From: Candidatus Avelusimicrobium pullarium
GTDB lineage: Bacteria > Elusimicrobiota > Elusimicrobia > Elusimicrobiales > Elusimicrobiaceae
NCBI GenBank assembly: GCA_944323745.1
Contig: CALUTQ010000002.1
Coordinates: 124,001-188,000 of the forward strand
DNA: 64,000 nt
Direction: 5' to 3'
This document shows positions 49,360 to 57,626 of the stretch, piece by piece. The notes below the pieces were generated by a model. It had not been told where the DNA came from, did no database searches, and was given only the letters and a program-made list of their open reading frames with translations. Position numbers and translations under genes: made by a program. Position 1 is the first letter of the stretch. The number at the start of each line of letters is the position of its first letter.

Positions 49360-49497
49360 TTAGGCCCGAATTAATTCGTGGCGGCCTTTGGCTCTTCTGG
49401 CGCTGAGGACTTTGCGGCCGCCGGCGGTGGCCATACGGGCGCGGAATCCAATGTGTTTAGCTCTTTTGGCTTTATTCGGTCTGTATGTAGGCAACAT
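49360..49497 (-). CDS. rpmH: 50S ribosomal protein L34
   Basis: 45 residues, too short for most ORF lists: [20 protein letters not shown], then [19 protein letters not shown] and HELIRA. It matches L34 (TYQPSxRKRxRxHGFRxRMxTxxGRxVLxRRRxKGRxxL) closely. The family usually starts MKRTYQPS; here MLPTYRPN. It heads rpmH-rnpA-yidD-yidC-jag. dnaA, often the divergent neighbour, is not here; recO is. Confidence 0.96.
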   Translation of the reverse strand: MLPTYRPNKAKRAKHIGFRARMATAGGRKVLSARRAKGRHELIRA

Positions 49498-49509
49498 TTT
49501 TCTAATTTA

Positions 49510-49545
49510 TACGGACGGAGGCCACTTCTTTGCCTCAGGTCCGTA
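49510..49545 (-). promoter_or_regulatory. nested hairpin in the rpmH leader
   Basis: TACGGAC/GTCCGTA enclosing GAGGC/GCCTC with a 9-base loop, about 13 bases before the L34 start. It could restrain L34 translation or protect the mRNA end. Confidence 0.45.
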
Positions 49546-49609
49546 CACTCCTGTTTATTAAGTTAAATTCTCCTTGCGGCGCAAAGCGTTTGCGCAAAAG
49601 GACATATAT

Positions 49610-49639
49610 ATTATAACTTATCGCGGGGCTGCTGTCCAA
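49610..49639 (-). promoter_or_regulatory. promoter of rpmH operon
   Basis: Minus strand TTGGAC (49634-49639), 18-base spacer, TATAAT (49610-49615). It gives a leader of about 105 bases. Confidence 0.65.
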
Positions 49640-49709
49640 CGGGTTTTGCACAAAAACCCGCTGCCGCATACGTCAAGCGGCGCAACTAAAAATTTGCTAC
49701 ATTTATTAT

Positions 49710-50420
49710 ATGATATTTACAGACTCGGGCATTGTGCTTTTCCGCCAGGACTTCCGCGAAGCAGACCGCATTATCTGCCTTTACACCCGTTTGCACGGGC
49801 GTATTAATTTGCGCCTGCCCGGGGTCAACCGCGCCAAAGGCAAACTCAAAGCCCTGAGCGAACCCTTTACCTGCGCCGACTACCGCATTTACGCGCGCAG
49901 CGCCCGCGTGCTGGGCACGGTAACGGGCGGAAAAATAAGCCGTGTTTTCCCCGCCATTCGCCGCGATTTAAAGCGCCAAACGCTGGCCCTGCATTTTTGC
50001 GAACTGATGATGCGCCTGACCCCGCTGCATCAGCCCAGCGAACAAAAATACCGCTTGCTTTTGCAAGTTTTGACCGAGCTGGAATACGGCCAGCCCAACC
50101 CGGCATTTGTGCCGGCTTTTACGCTGCGCCTGATGGCGGCGGCCGGCTTTGGGCTCGATCACCCTGTTTTAAAGATTACCCCCCAATTTTGGAAGCGGAT
50201 GCACGAAGACGAGTTTTCTTCGCTGGACTTTACGGAAGCGGAAGATTTGCTTTCGCTGGCCAAATGCAACGAAGTGTGCCGGCGCTTTTTAAACCAATAT
50301 CTGACCTATCCGCTGCAGACGGTCAAACCCTTTGAACTGCCTGCCGAAGACGTACAGGAATTGACACATCCGCCCGTCCCGTTGCCTGCCGGCAAACTTA
50401 CCCCGGCGCCAACACATTAA
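49710..50420 (+). CDS. recO: DNA repair protein RecO
   Basis: 236 residues. N-terminal OB fold (TDSGIVLFRQDFREADRIICLY, then GRINLRLPGVNRAKGKLKALSEPF) and helical C-terminal part. The zinc-finger cysteines of many RecO proteins are not seen. RecO loads RecA on SSB-covered DNA with RecR. TGCTACATT lies six bases before the start, so the transcript is probably leaderless. Confidence 0.88.
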   Translation: MIFTDSGIVLFRQDFREADRIICLYTRLHGRINLRLPGVNRAKGKLKALSEPFTCADYRIYARSARVLGTVTGGKISRVFPAIRRDLKRQTLALHFCELMMRLTPLHQPSEQKYRLLLQVLTELEYGQPNPAFVPAFTLRLMAAAGFGLDHPVLKITPQFWKRMHEDEFSSLDFTEAEDLLSLAKCNEVCRRFLNQYLTYPLQTVKPFELPAEDVQELTHPPVPLPAGKLTPAPTH

Positions 50421-50431
50421 TTTGCAGCATC

Positions 50432-50461
50432 AAAAACCCCGGCCTTTGGTCGGGGTGTTTT
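50432..50461 (+). terminator. terminator of recO
   Basis: ACCCCG, 9-base loop, CGGGGT then GTTTT. It abuts the stop of the minus-strand prepilin and may serve both. Confidence 0.7.
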
Positions 50462-50462
50462 A

Positions 50463-50972
50463 TTAATTAAAACTGCTTTCTATTACTTTACACAACTTTC
50501 GGCCTCGCGCCGAACTGCCGCTGCAATAAATCTTTCCTGGTGTGCCTTCATTTCCTTGATACTGGTCATAATATATACCCAACGAGGCCACGTGATTATT
50601 GTAGCAAGTTAAATAAGACTCACTCTGCGCCAAACCGGGGCAATACACCACGCGCACGGCCCCCACAGGCTCGTCATAGGCGCCGATATTGTCCAATATC
50701 CAATCGTCCCCGCAGAAAAGCATATTGGAATAGTTGCGTTTTTGACACTTGCCGGAAACTTCTACGTCCAGATTATCCACATCCAATGAATATTGTTCAT
50801 TGGCCATATAATATCGTTCCTGTGCGTCTTTAAGGGAACGGAGCATAGGCAAAAAACTCATAAAACGCGATTTATCCACCGCCGCTTCATATTGCGGGAA
50901 AGCAATTGCCGACAATATGCCGATAATCAGCACCACGACCAGCAACTCAATTAGCGTAAAGCCTTTCTTCAT
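50463..50972 (-). CDS. type IV prepilin-like protein 1
   Basis: 169 residues. Short leader MKKG then FTLIELLVVVLIIGILSAIA, with Glu5 of the mature protein, the class III prepilin signal cut by PilD. PQYEAAVDKSR ends the helix; the globular part has eight cysteines (for example CQKRNYSNMLFCGDDW and VYCPGLAQSESYLTCY), enough for disulfide pairing. GAGG is seven bases upstream of the ATG. Such stand-alone pilins scattered through the genome are typical of Elusimicrobiota (general knowledge). Whether it builds a pilus, a secretion pseudopilus or another fibre is not clear. Confidence 0.85.
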   Translation of the reverse strand: MKKGFTLIELLVVVLIIGILSAIAFPQYEAAVDKSRFMSFLPMLRSLKDAQERYYMANEQYSLDVDNLDVEVSGKCQKRNYSNMLFCGDDWILDNIGAYDEPVGAVRVVYCPGLAQSESYLTCYNNHVASLGIYYDQYQGNEGTPGKIYCSGSSARGRKLCKVIESSFN

Positions 50973-51141
50973 TGCATCCTCATTTCAATATAATGTTTTA
51001 TCTATAAGTACAAAATATCACAGAATACAGCCTAAGGTAAACGGCCCGTTTACAAGGCGGCCCACCTTTAGGCCCTCTGGCACAAGGACATAAAAAAGGC
51101 AGGGCTTGCCTGCCTTATACGATGCCTAATAAACAAACTGG
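50973..51141. other. intergenic region with nested inverted repeats
   Basis: CCTAAGGT/ACCTTTAGG encloses GTAAACGG-C-CCGTTTAC (about 51031-51072). On the minus strand part reads GGGCCTAAAGGTGGGCC, loosely like the GGGTC palindrome seen before other envelope genes. The HAD terminator is at 51092-51116. No gene seen. Confidence 0.4.
51092..51116 (-). terminator. terminator of the HAD gene
   Basis: Minus strand AAGGCAGG, 5-base loop, CCTGCCTT followed by TTTTA. Confidence 0.85.
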
Positions 51142-51798
51142 TTACCCCAGCAGTTCATCCATATCCGGATAAATATCACATAAAGACTTGTACACGCCAA
51201 AGGCGTGCGAGCGGACAAACGAGGTGGGTTGTTTTAAATCTGGCACGACTACCGTGCGCATACCGGCCGTTATGGCCGCGGTCGCACCGGCAACGGAATC
51301 TTCAAAAGCCAGACATTGGCGCACATCGGCACCCAAATTTCGGGCGCTGCGCAGGTACACTTCCGGATCCGGCTTGGGGTTATCTACGTGGTCTGAAGTA
51401 ACAACGGAAGAAAAATAGTGCTTTATTTTGCCTTTTTCAAGCAGTTTTTCCACCCAACTGCTGATGTTGGAAGTAGCCACCCCCATTTTAAGCCCCCGCT
51501 TGCGGAAAAATTCCAGCGTTTCTCTGGCGCAGGGCTTCATAGGGATATCGTGCGTTTGCATATATTTTTCAAAATTAAGCCCGCACTGTTCATACAAATA
51601 GGCCACGTTTACGTCGCGCCCGAAATAATTTTTGACCAGTTTAGAAGAATCTTCCACACTCATACCTATGCAGCTTTCAAACAGTTCAAAGGTAAATTTA
51701 AGGCCCATCGGCTCGGCCGCTTGCTGGTAACATTTAAAATAAATGGGCTCCGTACTGAAAAGGGTGCCGTCCATATCAAAAATCACGCTGGTAATCAT
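51142..51798 (-). CDS. HAD-family phosphatase/phosphomutase (beta-phosphoglucomutase-like)
   Basis: 218 residues. DMDGTLFST (motif I), GVATSN (motif II), KPDPEVYLRSARNLG (motif III) and AFEDSVAGATAAITAGM (motif IV). A helical cap after motif I makes it subtype IA, as in beta-phosphoglucomutase and phosphoglycolate phosphatase; the substrate is open. It follows the HEIYGH protein gene by three bases and is probably co-transcribed with it. Confidence 0.87.
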   Translation of the reverse strand: MITSVIFDMDGTLFSTEPIYFKCYQQAAEPMGLKFTFELFESCIGMSVEDSSKLVKNYFGRDVNVAYLYEQCGLNFEKYMQTHDIPMKPCARETLEFFRKRGLKMGVATSNISSWVEKLLEKGKIKHYFSSVVTSDHVDNPKPDPEVYLRSARNLGADVRQCLAFEDSVAGATAAITAGMRTVVVPDLKQPTSFVRSHAFGVYKSLCDIYPDMDELLG

Positions 51799-51801
51799 AA
51801 G

Positions 51802-52536
51802 TCAGTTCTTTTTTTGCCCCCATACAAAATGACGGTAGTTTTCTTCTTCTTGTGCGTCCTGCAAGGCCTGCACCAAGCCGGGCACGGCGCGCACCTGCGG
51901 ATGGGCCGCCACGCGGGCCAAAAATTCGGCGCTTTGCTTATAGGCATACAGTTCCTGCTCGCGGCGCGGAATATTTTGCCGCGTATCGTAAATGCTCATA
52001 TAGGCGTGGCCGTATATTTCGTGGGCCATTATAGCGGCCAGTTTGGCCACAAACTCATACTGTTTGGCCTGGCTCATAGGGAATGCGATTTTTTCTTTTC
52101 CCAACACCAAATCGGACGCAATAAAAATCAGCAGATTTTTGTGCCCCGTTTTTCTGTCCACCGCCACCAAGGTTACGCCGTTGCTGCCCGAAGGCAAAAC
52201 GCTTTGCGGGTCTTTGCCGGCGGCACGGAGCTGGGCACACAGTTTGGCATAAGGGGCGGTATAAACCACAATATCGGTGTTAGGCACATCGGTGTGTGTT
52301 AAATTAAAAACAGACTTGCGGCCGGCCGGAGCAAAAGCATCCAAAAAATTGAACACTTGATGATAAAGCAATTTTTCCGTATCGTTTTGATAACCGTCGT
52401 TATAAAACACGGCCGCCGGAGCGGAAGCTTGCTGCAAGGCCTGCTGCAGGGCTGCGCTGCGGGCCGCTTCGGCCGGGGAAGCCCAGCCTTGCGAAAACGC
52501 CATAAAGGGCAATAAAAGCAAAAGAAGTAATTTCAT
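51802..52536 (-). CDS. secreted HEIYGH-motif protein, possible metallopeptidase
   Basis: 244 residues. Signal peptide MKLLLLLLLPFMAFSQGWA, then a soluble domain. The notable stretch is LAAIMAHEIYGHAYMSIYD (His172, Glu173, His177) followed by RREQELYAYKQSAEFL with Glu193 or Glu195. The His-Glu-...-His spacing is one residue longer than HExxH, so zinc binding is possible but not of the standard zincin geometry. I do not recognise the family. TAAAAT lies six bases before the ATG. It may form a unit with the HAD gene. Confidence 0.5.
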   Translation of the reverse strand: MKLLLLLLLPFMAFSQGWASPAEAARSAALQQALQQASAPAAVFYNDGYQNDTEKLLYHQVFNFLDAFAPAGRKSVFNLTHTDVPNTDIVVYTAPYAKLCAQLRAAGKDPQSVLPSGSNGVTLVAVDRKTGHKNLLIFIASDLVLGKEKIAFPMSQAKQYEFVAKLAAIMAHEIYGHAYMSIYDTRQNIPRREQELYAYKQSAEFLARVAAHPQVRAVPGLVQALQDAQEEENYRHFVWGQKKN

Positions 52537-52542
52537 AGTATT

Positions 52543-52548
52543 ATTTTA
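52543..52548 (-). promoter_or_regulatory. -10 element of the HEIYGH gene, leaderless spacing
   Basis: Minus strand TAAAAT with six bases to the ATG at 52536. Confidence 0.4.
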
Positions 52549-52672
52549 CTTTGAACCCGCAAACATACGCAAGGGTCAAAGGGCCTGTTTGGCTGTGGGC
52601 CCTTCGGCACACAAAAAGCAGGCCCCTTTCTTTTTAAGCCCTTCGGGCCGCGCCCGAGCCTTCCTTGTTTTG

Positions 52673-52678
52673 TATAAT
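52673..52678 (+). promoter_or_regulatory. -10 element of glyQS, leaderless spacing
   Basis: Consensus TATAAT seven bases before the glyQ ATG at 52686. A GGGCCTGTTTGGCTGTGGGCCC hairpin lies about 70 bases upstream (52583-52604). Confidence 0.5.
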
Positions 52679-52685
52679 TATATAT

Positions 52686-53573
52686 ATGAAATACGGAAAA
52701 AATTTTCAGGATATCATTTCTTCCCTAAACGAATATTGGAAGAAACAAGGCTGCATCCTCGTGCAGCCCTATGACATGGAAAAAGGCGCGGGCACCTTTA
52801 ACCCCGCCACCGTGTTAGGCGCTTTAACCAAAACGCCCGTCAACCGCGCTTACGTGGAACCGTGCCGCCGCCCTGCCGACGGCCGCTACGGCGAAAACCC
52901 CAACAGACTGGGCAAATATTACCAATATCAGGTAATTATGAAGCCGGCCCCTGCCAATATTCAGGAAATTTATTTAAATTCCTTAAAAGCCATCGGCTTA
53001 GACCCCAAAGAACACGATGTGCGCTTTATTGAAGACGACTGGCAGTCCCCCACGCTGGGCGCTTCGGGCGTCGGCTGGGAAATTTGGCTGGACGGAATGG
53101 AAATTACGCAGTTTACGTATTTCCAAAATATGGCAGGTTATACGTTAAACCCCATCACGGTGGAAATTACCTACGGGTTGGAACGTATTGCGATGTACTG
53201 CCAAAAAGTGGACAATGTGTTTGACATCCGCTGGAACGACACCGTCACCTACCGCGACGTACATCAGGAAGGCGAACGGCAGTTTTCCCACTATTATTTT
53301 GAAGAATCTAATGTGGACCGTCTGCGCCGCGATATTGAAGAAAACGAAGCCGAATGCCACGCCCTGTGCAAAAAAGGCCTCTATCTGCCGGCATACGAAT
53401 GCGCGATGCGTGTTTCCCACTATTTTAATATGCTGGAAGCGCGCGGAGCCATTTCCGTTTCCGACCGTACCAATATTATCACCAAAATTCGCAACTTGGC
53501 CAAAGCCTGTGCCAAAGTGTATGTGGAAAGCGTAGAGCCCAAAGAAGACAAGAAAGAGGAGGCCGCCAAATGA
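52686..53573 (+). CDS. glyQ: glycyl-tRNA synthetase alpha subunit
   Basis: 295 residues from 52686 ([20 protein letters not shown]). Class II core of the bacterial alpha2-beta2 enzyme: [33 protein letters not shown] (motif 2 region) and [14 protein letters not shown] (motif 3). The start is fixed by the -10 element seven bases upstream. glyS overlaps its end by four bases. Confidence 0.96.
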   Translation: MKYGKNFQDIISSLNEYWKKQGCILVQPYDMEKGAGTFNPATVLGALTKTPVNRAYVEPCRRPADGRYGENPNRLGKYYQYQVIMKPAPANIQEIYLNSLKAIGLDPKEHDVRFIEDDWQSPTLGASGVGWEIWLDGMEITQFTYFQNMAGYTLNPITVEITYGLERIAMYCQKVDNVFDIRWNDTVTYRDVHQEGERQFSHYYFEESNVDRLRRDIEENEAECHALCKKGLYLPAYECAMRVSHYFNMLEARGAISVSDRTNIITKIRNLAKACAKVYVESVEPKEDKKEEAAK

Positions 53574-55648
53574 ACGCATTTTTGGAAATCGGCTGCGAAC
53601 ACCTGCCGTCGCGCTTTGTAAAACCCGCTTTAAGCCAAATGGAAAGTTTGGCCAAGCAATTTTTGGACGAACACCGTATTTCATATGACAAGGTGGAATC
53701 TTTCGGCACCTATCGCCGTCTGTGCCTGATTATTGACAATATTGCCGAAAAATCGGCCGACGTGCAAAAAGAAGTCAAAGGCCCCCCGGCCAAATTGCTT
53801 AAAGACGCCCAAGGCAACTTTACCCCCCAAAGCGCCGGCTTTGCCCAGAAAAACGGCATCAAACCCGAAAAACTGGTGGTAAAAGACACCGAAAAAGGCC
53901 CCTTTATTTTTGCCGAGTTAAATATTAAAGGCGAAAAGACCATAAAGCTTCTGCCGGAAATTTTCCTCAAAATCATCACCGGCATTGAATTTGCCAAAAA
54001 TATGGTTTGGGAAGAAAGCGGCCTTAAATGGGGCCGCCCCATACGCAGCTTAATCGGCCTGTGCGGCAATAAAATCGTGCCTTTTGAAATTGCGGGCGTA
54101 AAGTCCAACCGCTTTACCTATCCGATTACGTCCTTCGGGCGCAAACCCATCCGCGTGGAAAAAGCCGACAAAGACTATTATGTGGAGCTTTTAAAATCTC
54201 AGCCGCAGCCCATTTTGGTGCTGCCGCAGGAACGGCGCGAAGCCTTGATCCGCGGCGTAATGAACGAAGCCAAAGCACGCGGCTATTATGCCGATTTGGA
54301 CCAAAATCTGGTGGAAGAAACCGTCTATTTTACCGAACATCCGGTGGCCGTAGGGGGCGACTTTGACTTAAAGTTCTTAACCCTGCCCAAAGAACTGATT
54401 ACCACCGTGTTTAAAACACAGCTTAAAATGTTCCCCGTGGTGGACGGAAGAAACGACATTCAGCCCTATTTTATCGCCGTGCGCGACGGCGTTTCGGCCA
54501 ACCAAAACGAAGTGCGCGAAGGCTTTAAAAAAGTAATGTCTGCACGCTTGTCCGACGCAGTCTTCTTCTATGAAAACGACAAAAAAGAAGGCTTGGACCA
54601 TTTTAAAAACAAGCTGGCCGAACGCACTTTTGTGGAAGGACTGGGCAATATGCTGCAAAAGTCCGACCGCACGCGCGAGCTGGCTATGTGGCTGTGCGAC
54701 CGTCTGAATGAAACTGCCGTTAAAGACAGCGTTACCTATGCCGCCGGTTATGCCTACGCCGATTTGGCCAGCTCGGTGGTTTACGAATTTCCGGAACTGC
54801 AAGGCTATATGGGCGGCAAATATGCCGAACTGGAAGGCCACCCGCAGGAAGGAGAAGCTATGGCCCAGTTCTACTGGCCGCTTTCTTCCAACTCCGAACT
54901 GCCGGGCACGCTGGTGGGCGCCATTGTTTCGCTGGCGGGCAAAATGGATACGCTGGCGGGTAACTTTCTGATCGGGCAAATTCCTACCGGAAGCGAAGAC
55001 CCCTTCGCCTTGCGCCGCCAGGCCTTTGGCGCGGTGCGCATTCTGCTGGAAAAGGACCTGCAGGTTTCGTTGAAAGAACTCACGGAAAGAGCCTTGGCCC
55101 TTTACGAAGGCAAAGACAGCCAAAAAGCCGAAGAAGAACTTAAAAAATTCCTCTTTCAGCGCCTCTCTTTAATTATGCAGCAGCGCGGGCATCAGCCTTC
55201 CGCCGTGGAAGCGGTAAACCAATGGTACGAAATGCCGCTTTCCAATGTGGAAAGACTCATCAAAGTCTTGGAGCAGGAACGCAACAGCGAAGCGTTTAAA
55301 TCGGCCGCCGAAGCCGCCAAACGCGTGTGCAATATCCTAAAAAAGGCACCGGTTTCCGACGGTAACGTAAACAAATCCCTGCTGCAGCTGCCGGCGGAAA
55401 AAGAGCTTTTTGCCGTCGTTCTGCTGGCGGAAAATACGGTGGCTAACCTCTCGGCGGGCTGCCAAAGTGAAGAAGAATGCAAAAGTGTGCTAAATGTATG
55501 CGGCAATTTTGCCGCGCCACTGGCAGACTTTTTTACCGACGTGATGGTAAACGTGGATGACCCCGCCGTGCGCAATAACCGTCTGGCCTTGCTCACGCGT
55601 GTACAAACACTGCTTACCCAAGGCTTGGCCGACATTACCAAGCTGTAA
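53570..55648 (+). CDS. glyS: glycyl-tRNA synthetase beta subunit
   Basis: 692 residues. [21 protein letters not shown] at the start, [20 protein letters not shown] and the [20 protein letters not shown] motif are typical of GlyS; the C-terminal helical DALR-type region binds the anticodon. The ATG overlaps the glyQ stop (ATGA), ensuring equal synthesis of both subunits. Confidence 0.96.
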   Translation: MNAFLEIGCEHLPSRFVKPALSQMESLAKQFLDEHRISYDKVESFGTYRRLCLIIDNIAEKSADVQKEVKGPPAKLLKDAQGNFTPQSAGFAQKNGIKPEKLVVKDTEKGPFIFAELNIKGEKTIKLLPEIFLKIITGIEFAKNMVWEESGLKWGRPIRSLIGLCGNKIVPFEIAGVKSNRFTYPITSFGRKPIRVEKADKDYYVELLKSQPQPILVLPQERREALIRGVMNEAKARGYYADLDQNLVEETVYFTEHPVAVGGDFDLKFLTLPKELITTVFKTQLKMFPVVDGRNDIQPYFIAVRDGVSANQNEVREGFKKVMSARLSDAVFFYENDKKEGLDHFKNKLAERTFVEGLGNMLQKSDRTRELAMWLCDRLNETAVKDSVTYAAGYAYADLASSVVYEFPELQGYMGGKYAELEGHPQEGEAMAQFYWPLSSNSELPGTLVGAIVSLAGKMDTLAGNFLIGQIPTGSEDPFALRRQAFGAVRILLEKDLQVSLKELTERALALYEGKDSQKAEEELKKFLFQRLSLIMQQRGHQPSAVEAVNQWYEMPLSNVERLIKVLEQERNSEAFKSAAEAAKRVCNILKKAPVSDGNVNKSLLQLPAEKELFAVVLLAENTVANLSAGCQSEEECKSVLNVCGNFAAPLADFFTDVMVNVDDPAVRNNRLALLTRVQTLLTQGLADITKL

Positions 55649-55660
55649 GCTTTCTTTAGC

Positions 55661-55692
55661 AAAAAGCCCCCGCGTTGACGGGGGCTTTTTTT
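55661..55692 (+). terminator. terminator of glyQS
   Basis: AAAAAGCCCCCG, 6-base loop, CGGGGGCTTTTTTT. Confidence 0.92.
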
Positions 55693-55704
55693 GTGCTTAA
55701 AGCA

Positions 55705-56256
55705 TTAACGTTTAAATAAAATATACCTGTTTACATTGCTTCCGCTGCTGCTGGGGCTTTCTTGTCCGGTCAGGCTTTTGCAGACTCTGTTGGCTAATTC
55801 TTCGTTGCTGGAATCAGCATAACACATAGCAGAAGAAGTGGAAGCCGAATAAAAAAAGAGCAACATGACCCCTGGAACGCGGCTATCATACCCCACCGCG
55901 TAACGCCCTTCATCCAAATGTACAATGGCCCTGCCTTGTTTATCCAAATAACACCAGTTTTCGTGGGGGCCCGTACCATAAGAAGCACAAGAAATGTCCA
56001 GCTCTTTTATATTTTTGGCAAAGGAACCGTTGGCCAAATAATACACCTGCTGCGCCCGCTGAATGCTTCTCATCAAAGGGATCAACGCGCTTATGCGGCT
56101 TTTGGCTACCGCCACATTATATTGGGGCAAGGCGATGGCCGCCAATATGCCTATAATCAGCACCACTACCAACAGTTCTATAAGCGTAAAACCGCCAAAA
56201 TGGCGTTTGACGGGGTTTTTCCCGTCGGGAATAGTTTTTTGATAAATTTTGTTCAT
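55705..56256 (-). CDS. type IV prepilin-like protein 2
   Basis: 183 residues from 56256 (MNKIYQKTIPDGKNPVKRHF). The leader is unusually long for a class III prepilin, about 22 residues before FTLIELLVVVLIIGILAAIA; PQYNVAVAKSRIS ends the helix. Four to five cysteines follow in the globular part (SCASYG...NWCYLD, SAMCYAD, RVCKSL). It is a paralogue of the prepilin at 50463. The start codon lies in the loop of a perfect 17-bp inverted repeat (56235-56276), which could hide it from the ribosome. Confidence 0.83.
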   Translation of the reverse strand: MNKIYQKTIPDGKNPVKRHFGGFTLIELLVVVLIIGILAAIALPQYNVAVAKSRISALIPLMRSIQRAQQVYYLANGSFAKNIKELDISCASYGTGPHENWCYLDKQGRAIVHLDEGRYAVGYDSRVPGVMLLFFYSASTSSAMCYADSSNEELANRVCKSLTGQESPSSSGSNVNRYILFKR

Positions 56257-56276
56257 AAGCAAAATTTATCAAAAAA
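56235..56276 (-). promoter_or_regulatory. perfect 17-bp inverted repeat around the prepilin 2 start codon
   Basis: Arms 56235-56251 and 56260-56276 are exact complements (TTTTTTGATAAATTTTG on the plus strand) with an 8-base loop that on the minus strand reads CTTATGAA and contains the ATG. The arms are A/T-rich. A hairpin in the mRNA would span the ribosome site. Confidence 0.75.
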
Positions 56277-56427
56277 AAAAAATGAGTCAATACGTTTAAA
56301 TCAAATGGTCAATAAGCCATTAAAAATAAAACCAATCAATGTATTAAAATGCCGCAGTCCCCATAATGCCAATCTGTTTTATTTTACGACGACAAATTTC
56401 CGCAGCAAATAAATAAAAAATTAGCCC

Positions 56428-56455
56428 TTGACAATTTGCCAAACCCGCTTATACT
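56428..56455 (+). promoter_or_regulatory. strong sigma-70-type promoter before a candidate long RNA
   Basis: Perfect TTGACA (56428-56433), 16-base spacer, TATACT (56450-56455). Transcription would start near 56462. Confidence 0.75.
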
Positions 56456-56461
56456 AGTACT

Positions 56462-56835
56462 AAGACAGTCCCAGGTTGGGTGCGTTGGGGCGTTGGTAAC
56501 TGCAAAGGAAGGAAAGCGGGTTGTAAAGCGGACTGACCGGATGCAGGGCTGTGGCAACGAGCGGATGTGAGAGCCGCTGCTGCAGAGCGTGTGAACATAC
56601 GTTGTCGGTGGCGGTTGCGGTGCGGTGTATACTGTTTCGCGGCGGTTGGCGGCAGGCGGTGTTAAGACGCAGGCGTTTCGCGGAGGTTGATGTAATTGGT
56701 TCGGCCTGGTGCGGGACGTGCAGTTACTTGGACGGTGCTCCGTATGCGGTAAGTCGCCCGGCCTGACTTAAAAAGGAAGCGTGAATGAAAGAGTCGACGT
56801 GAACCCCCCGATGGAATATCGGGGGGTTCCCTTTT
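56462..56835 (+). ncRNA. candidate 374-nt structured non-coding RNA, unknown family
   Basis: A G- and T-rich stretch with no credible protein frame, framed by a strong promoter and a strong intrinsic terminator (AACCCCCCGAT/ATCGGGGGGTT, 56802-56828, then CCCTTTT). Visible helices include a long-range perfect 9-bp pair GTAACTGCA (56496-56504) with TGCAGTTAC (56719-56727), GCGG...CCGC around 56561-56577 and CGTGT-GAAC-ATACG around 56588-56601. I looked for conserved blocks of RNase P RNA (GAGGAAAGTCC, ACAGAA), tmRNA (tRNA-like ends), SRP RNA (GGAAGGAAGCAGCC) and 6S and found none intact. High expression is likely from the promoter quality. Confidence 0.6.
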
Positions 56836-56859
56836 ATGGTGCGCCAAATACGAAGGAGA

Positions 56860-57007
56860 GTAAACTTTTTACAGGCCTTATTCCCGTTTTGTGCATACCT
56901 GTCACTTCCCGCTTTCTTTGCTCTCTTGTGCACAGCGGAACATCTTTCCTTTCTTTGCCCTCTTGCGCACACCGCCAAGCCTTTGCTCTCTTTGGTGTTT
57001 TGTGCGC
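56860..57007 (-). repeat. four degenerate 37-bp tandem units
   Basis: On the minus strand units start at 57007, 56970, 56933 and 56896, each exactly 37 bases. Each begins [GA][CT]GC[AG]CAA[AG]A; the middle two continue as GAGGGCAAAGAAAG and GAGAGCAAAGAAAG. The 37-base period is not a multiple of three, which argues against a coding repeat. Confidence 0.5.
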
Positions 57008-57107
57008 CTAGCGGCACCTTTTCGTTTGCTTTTCGGCTTGGCACAGCGTGCACGCTAAGCGGTGCTTCCCGCCGTTTTCAACGTCGTGTCGGGCGGTTTG
57101 CCATAAA

Positions 57108-57130
57108 AAACCCCGCTTAATGCGGGGTTT
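57108..57130 (-). terminator. terminator of the acidic lipoprotein gene
   Basis: AAACCCCGC, 5-base loop, GCGGGGTTT, five bases after the stop; A/T tails on both sides. Confidence 0.8.
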
Positions 57131-57134
57131 AAAT

Positions 57135-57581
57135 TTATTGCAATACACTCGGCGGCGGCAAGGACCCGTCTGCCGGCAGATTTTCAGGCTCGGGCGGATA
57201 GGCCTCCTCTGCGGCCTCTTGCATCGGCTCCGCCTCATACGCGGGGGCGGACTCAGGTGCAGGCTCCGTCTGCGGGGCTGCTGCGGCAGAAGAACTTTCC
57301 GTCTGCGGCGCAAAATCGGCCGCGTCCACAGCCGGTGCCAGCGGGGAAAGACTCAATTCTTCATAGCTTTCCATTACCGGCTCTATGCTCTGCTCCATAG
57401 GGTAAGGTTCCTCTTCTTCCTGCGTGGTCTGCACCGAAAGCGAAGGTTTTGCCGTGTCCGTATGAGAAGAAGCCGCAGGGCTTTGCCCCCCATACGTTCC
57501 GGACGGATTCCACCACTGGGGCGGGTTGCCGGCACAGGCACACAACAAAGACAGAGAAAACACAAAACATAATTTTTTCAT
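57135..57581 (-). CDS. small acidic low-complexity lipoprotein
   Basis: 148 residues. Signal MKKLCFVFSLSLLCAC with a probable lipobox LCAC (Cys16), then AGNPPQWWNPSGTYGG and a long Ser/Ala/Pro/Glu-rich tail with many acidic residues and no fold I recognise. It is probably a surface or periplasmic spacer-like protein. TATAAT lies eight bases before the ATG, so it is another near-leaderless gene. Confidence 0.55.
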   Translation of the reverse strand: MKKLCFVFSLSLLCACAGNPPQWWNPSGTYGGQSPAASSHTDTAKPSLSVQTTQEEEEPYPMEQSIEPVMESYEELSLSPLAPAVDAADFAPQTESSSAAAAPQTEPAPESAPAYEAEPMQEAAEEAYPPEPENLPADGSLPPPSVLQ

Positions 57582-57589
57582 ATTAAATT

Positions 57590-57595
57590 ATTATA
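57590..57595 (-). promoter_or_regulatory. -10 element of the acidic lipoprotein gene
   Basis: Minus strand TATAAT with eight bases to the start codon. Confidence 0.45.
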
Positions 57596-57626
57596 CCTGT
57601 TTTGCAGAAAAAACGACATTTTCTTT

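Noticed and set aside
49560-49710. Replication origin near rpmH
   Set aside because: No dnaA gene and no cluster of TTATCCACA-like boxes was seen; rpmH-rnpA alone is not enough.
56500-56535. GGAAGGAAAGC resembling the SRP RNA apical loop
   Set aside because: SRP RNA needs GGAAGGAAGCAGCC within a single hairpin with fixed flanks; here the flanks do not pair and the spacing is wrong.
56724-57053. 109-codon minus-strand frame and nearby plus-strand frames over the RNA candidate and tandem repeat
   Set aside because: They cross the strong terminator and the 37-bp repeats, show no domain or ribosome site, and the 37-bp period would break any coding repeat.
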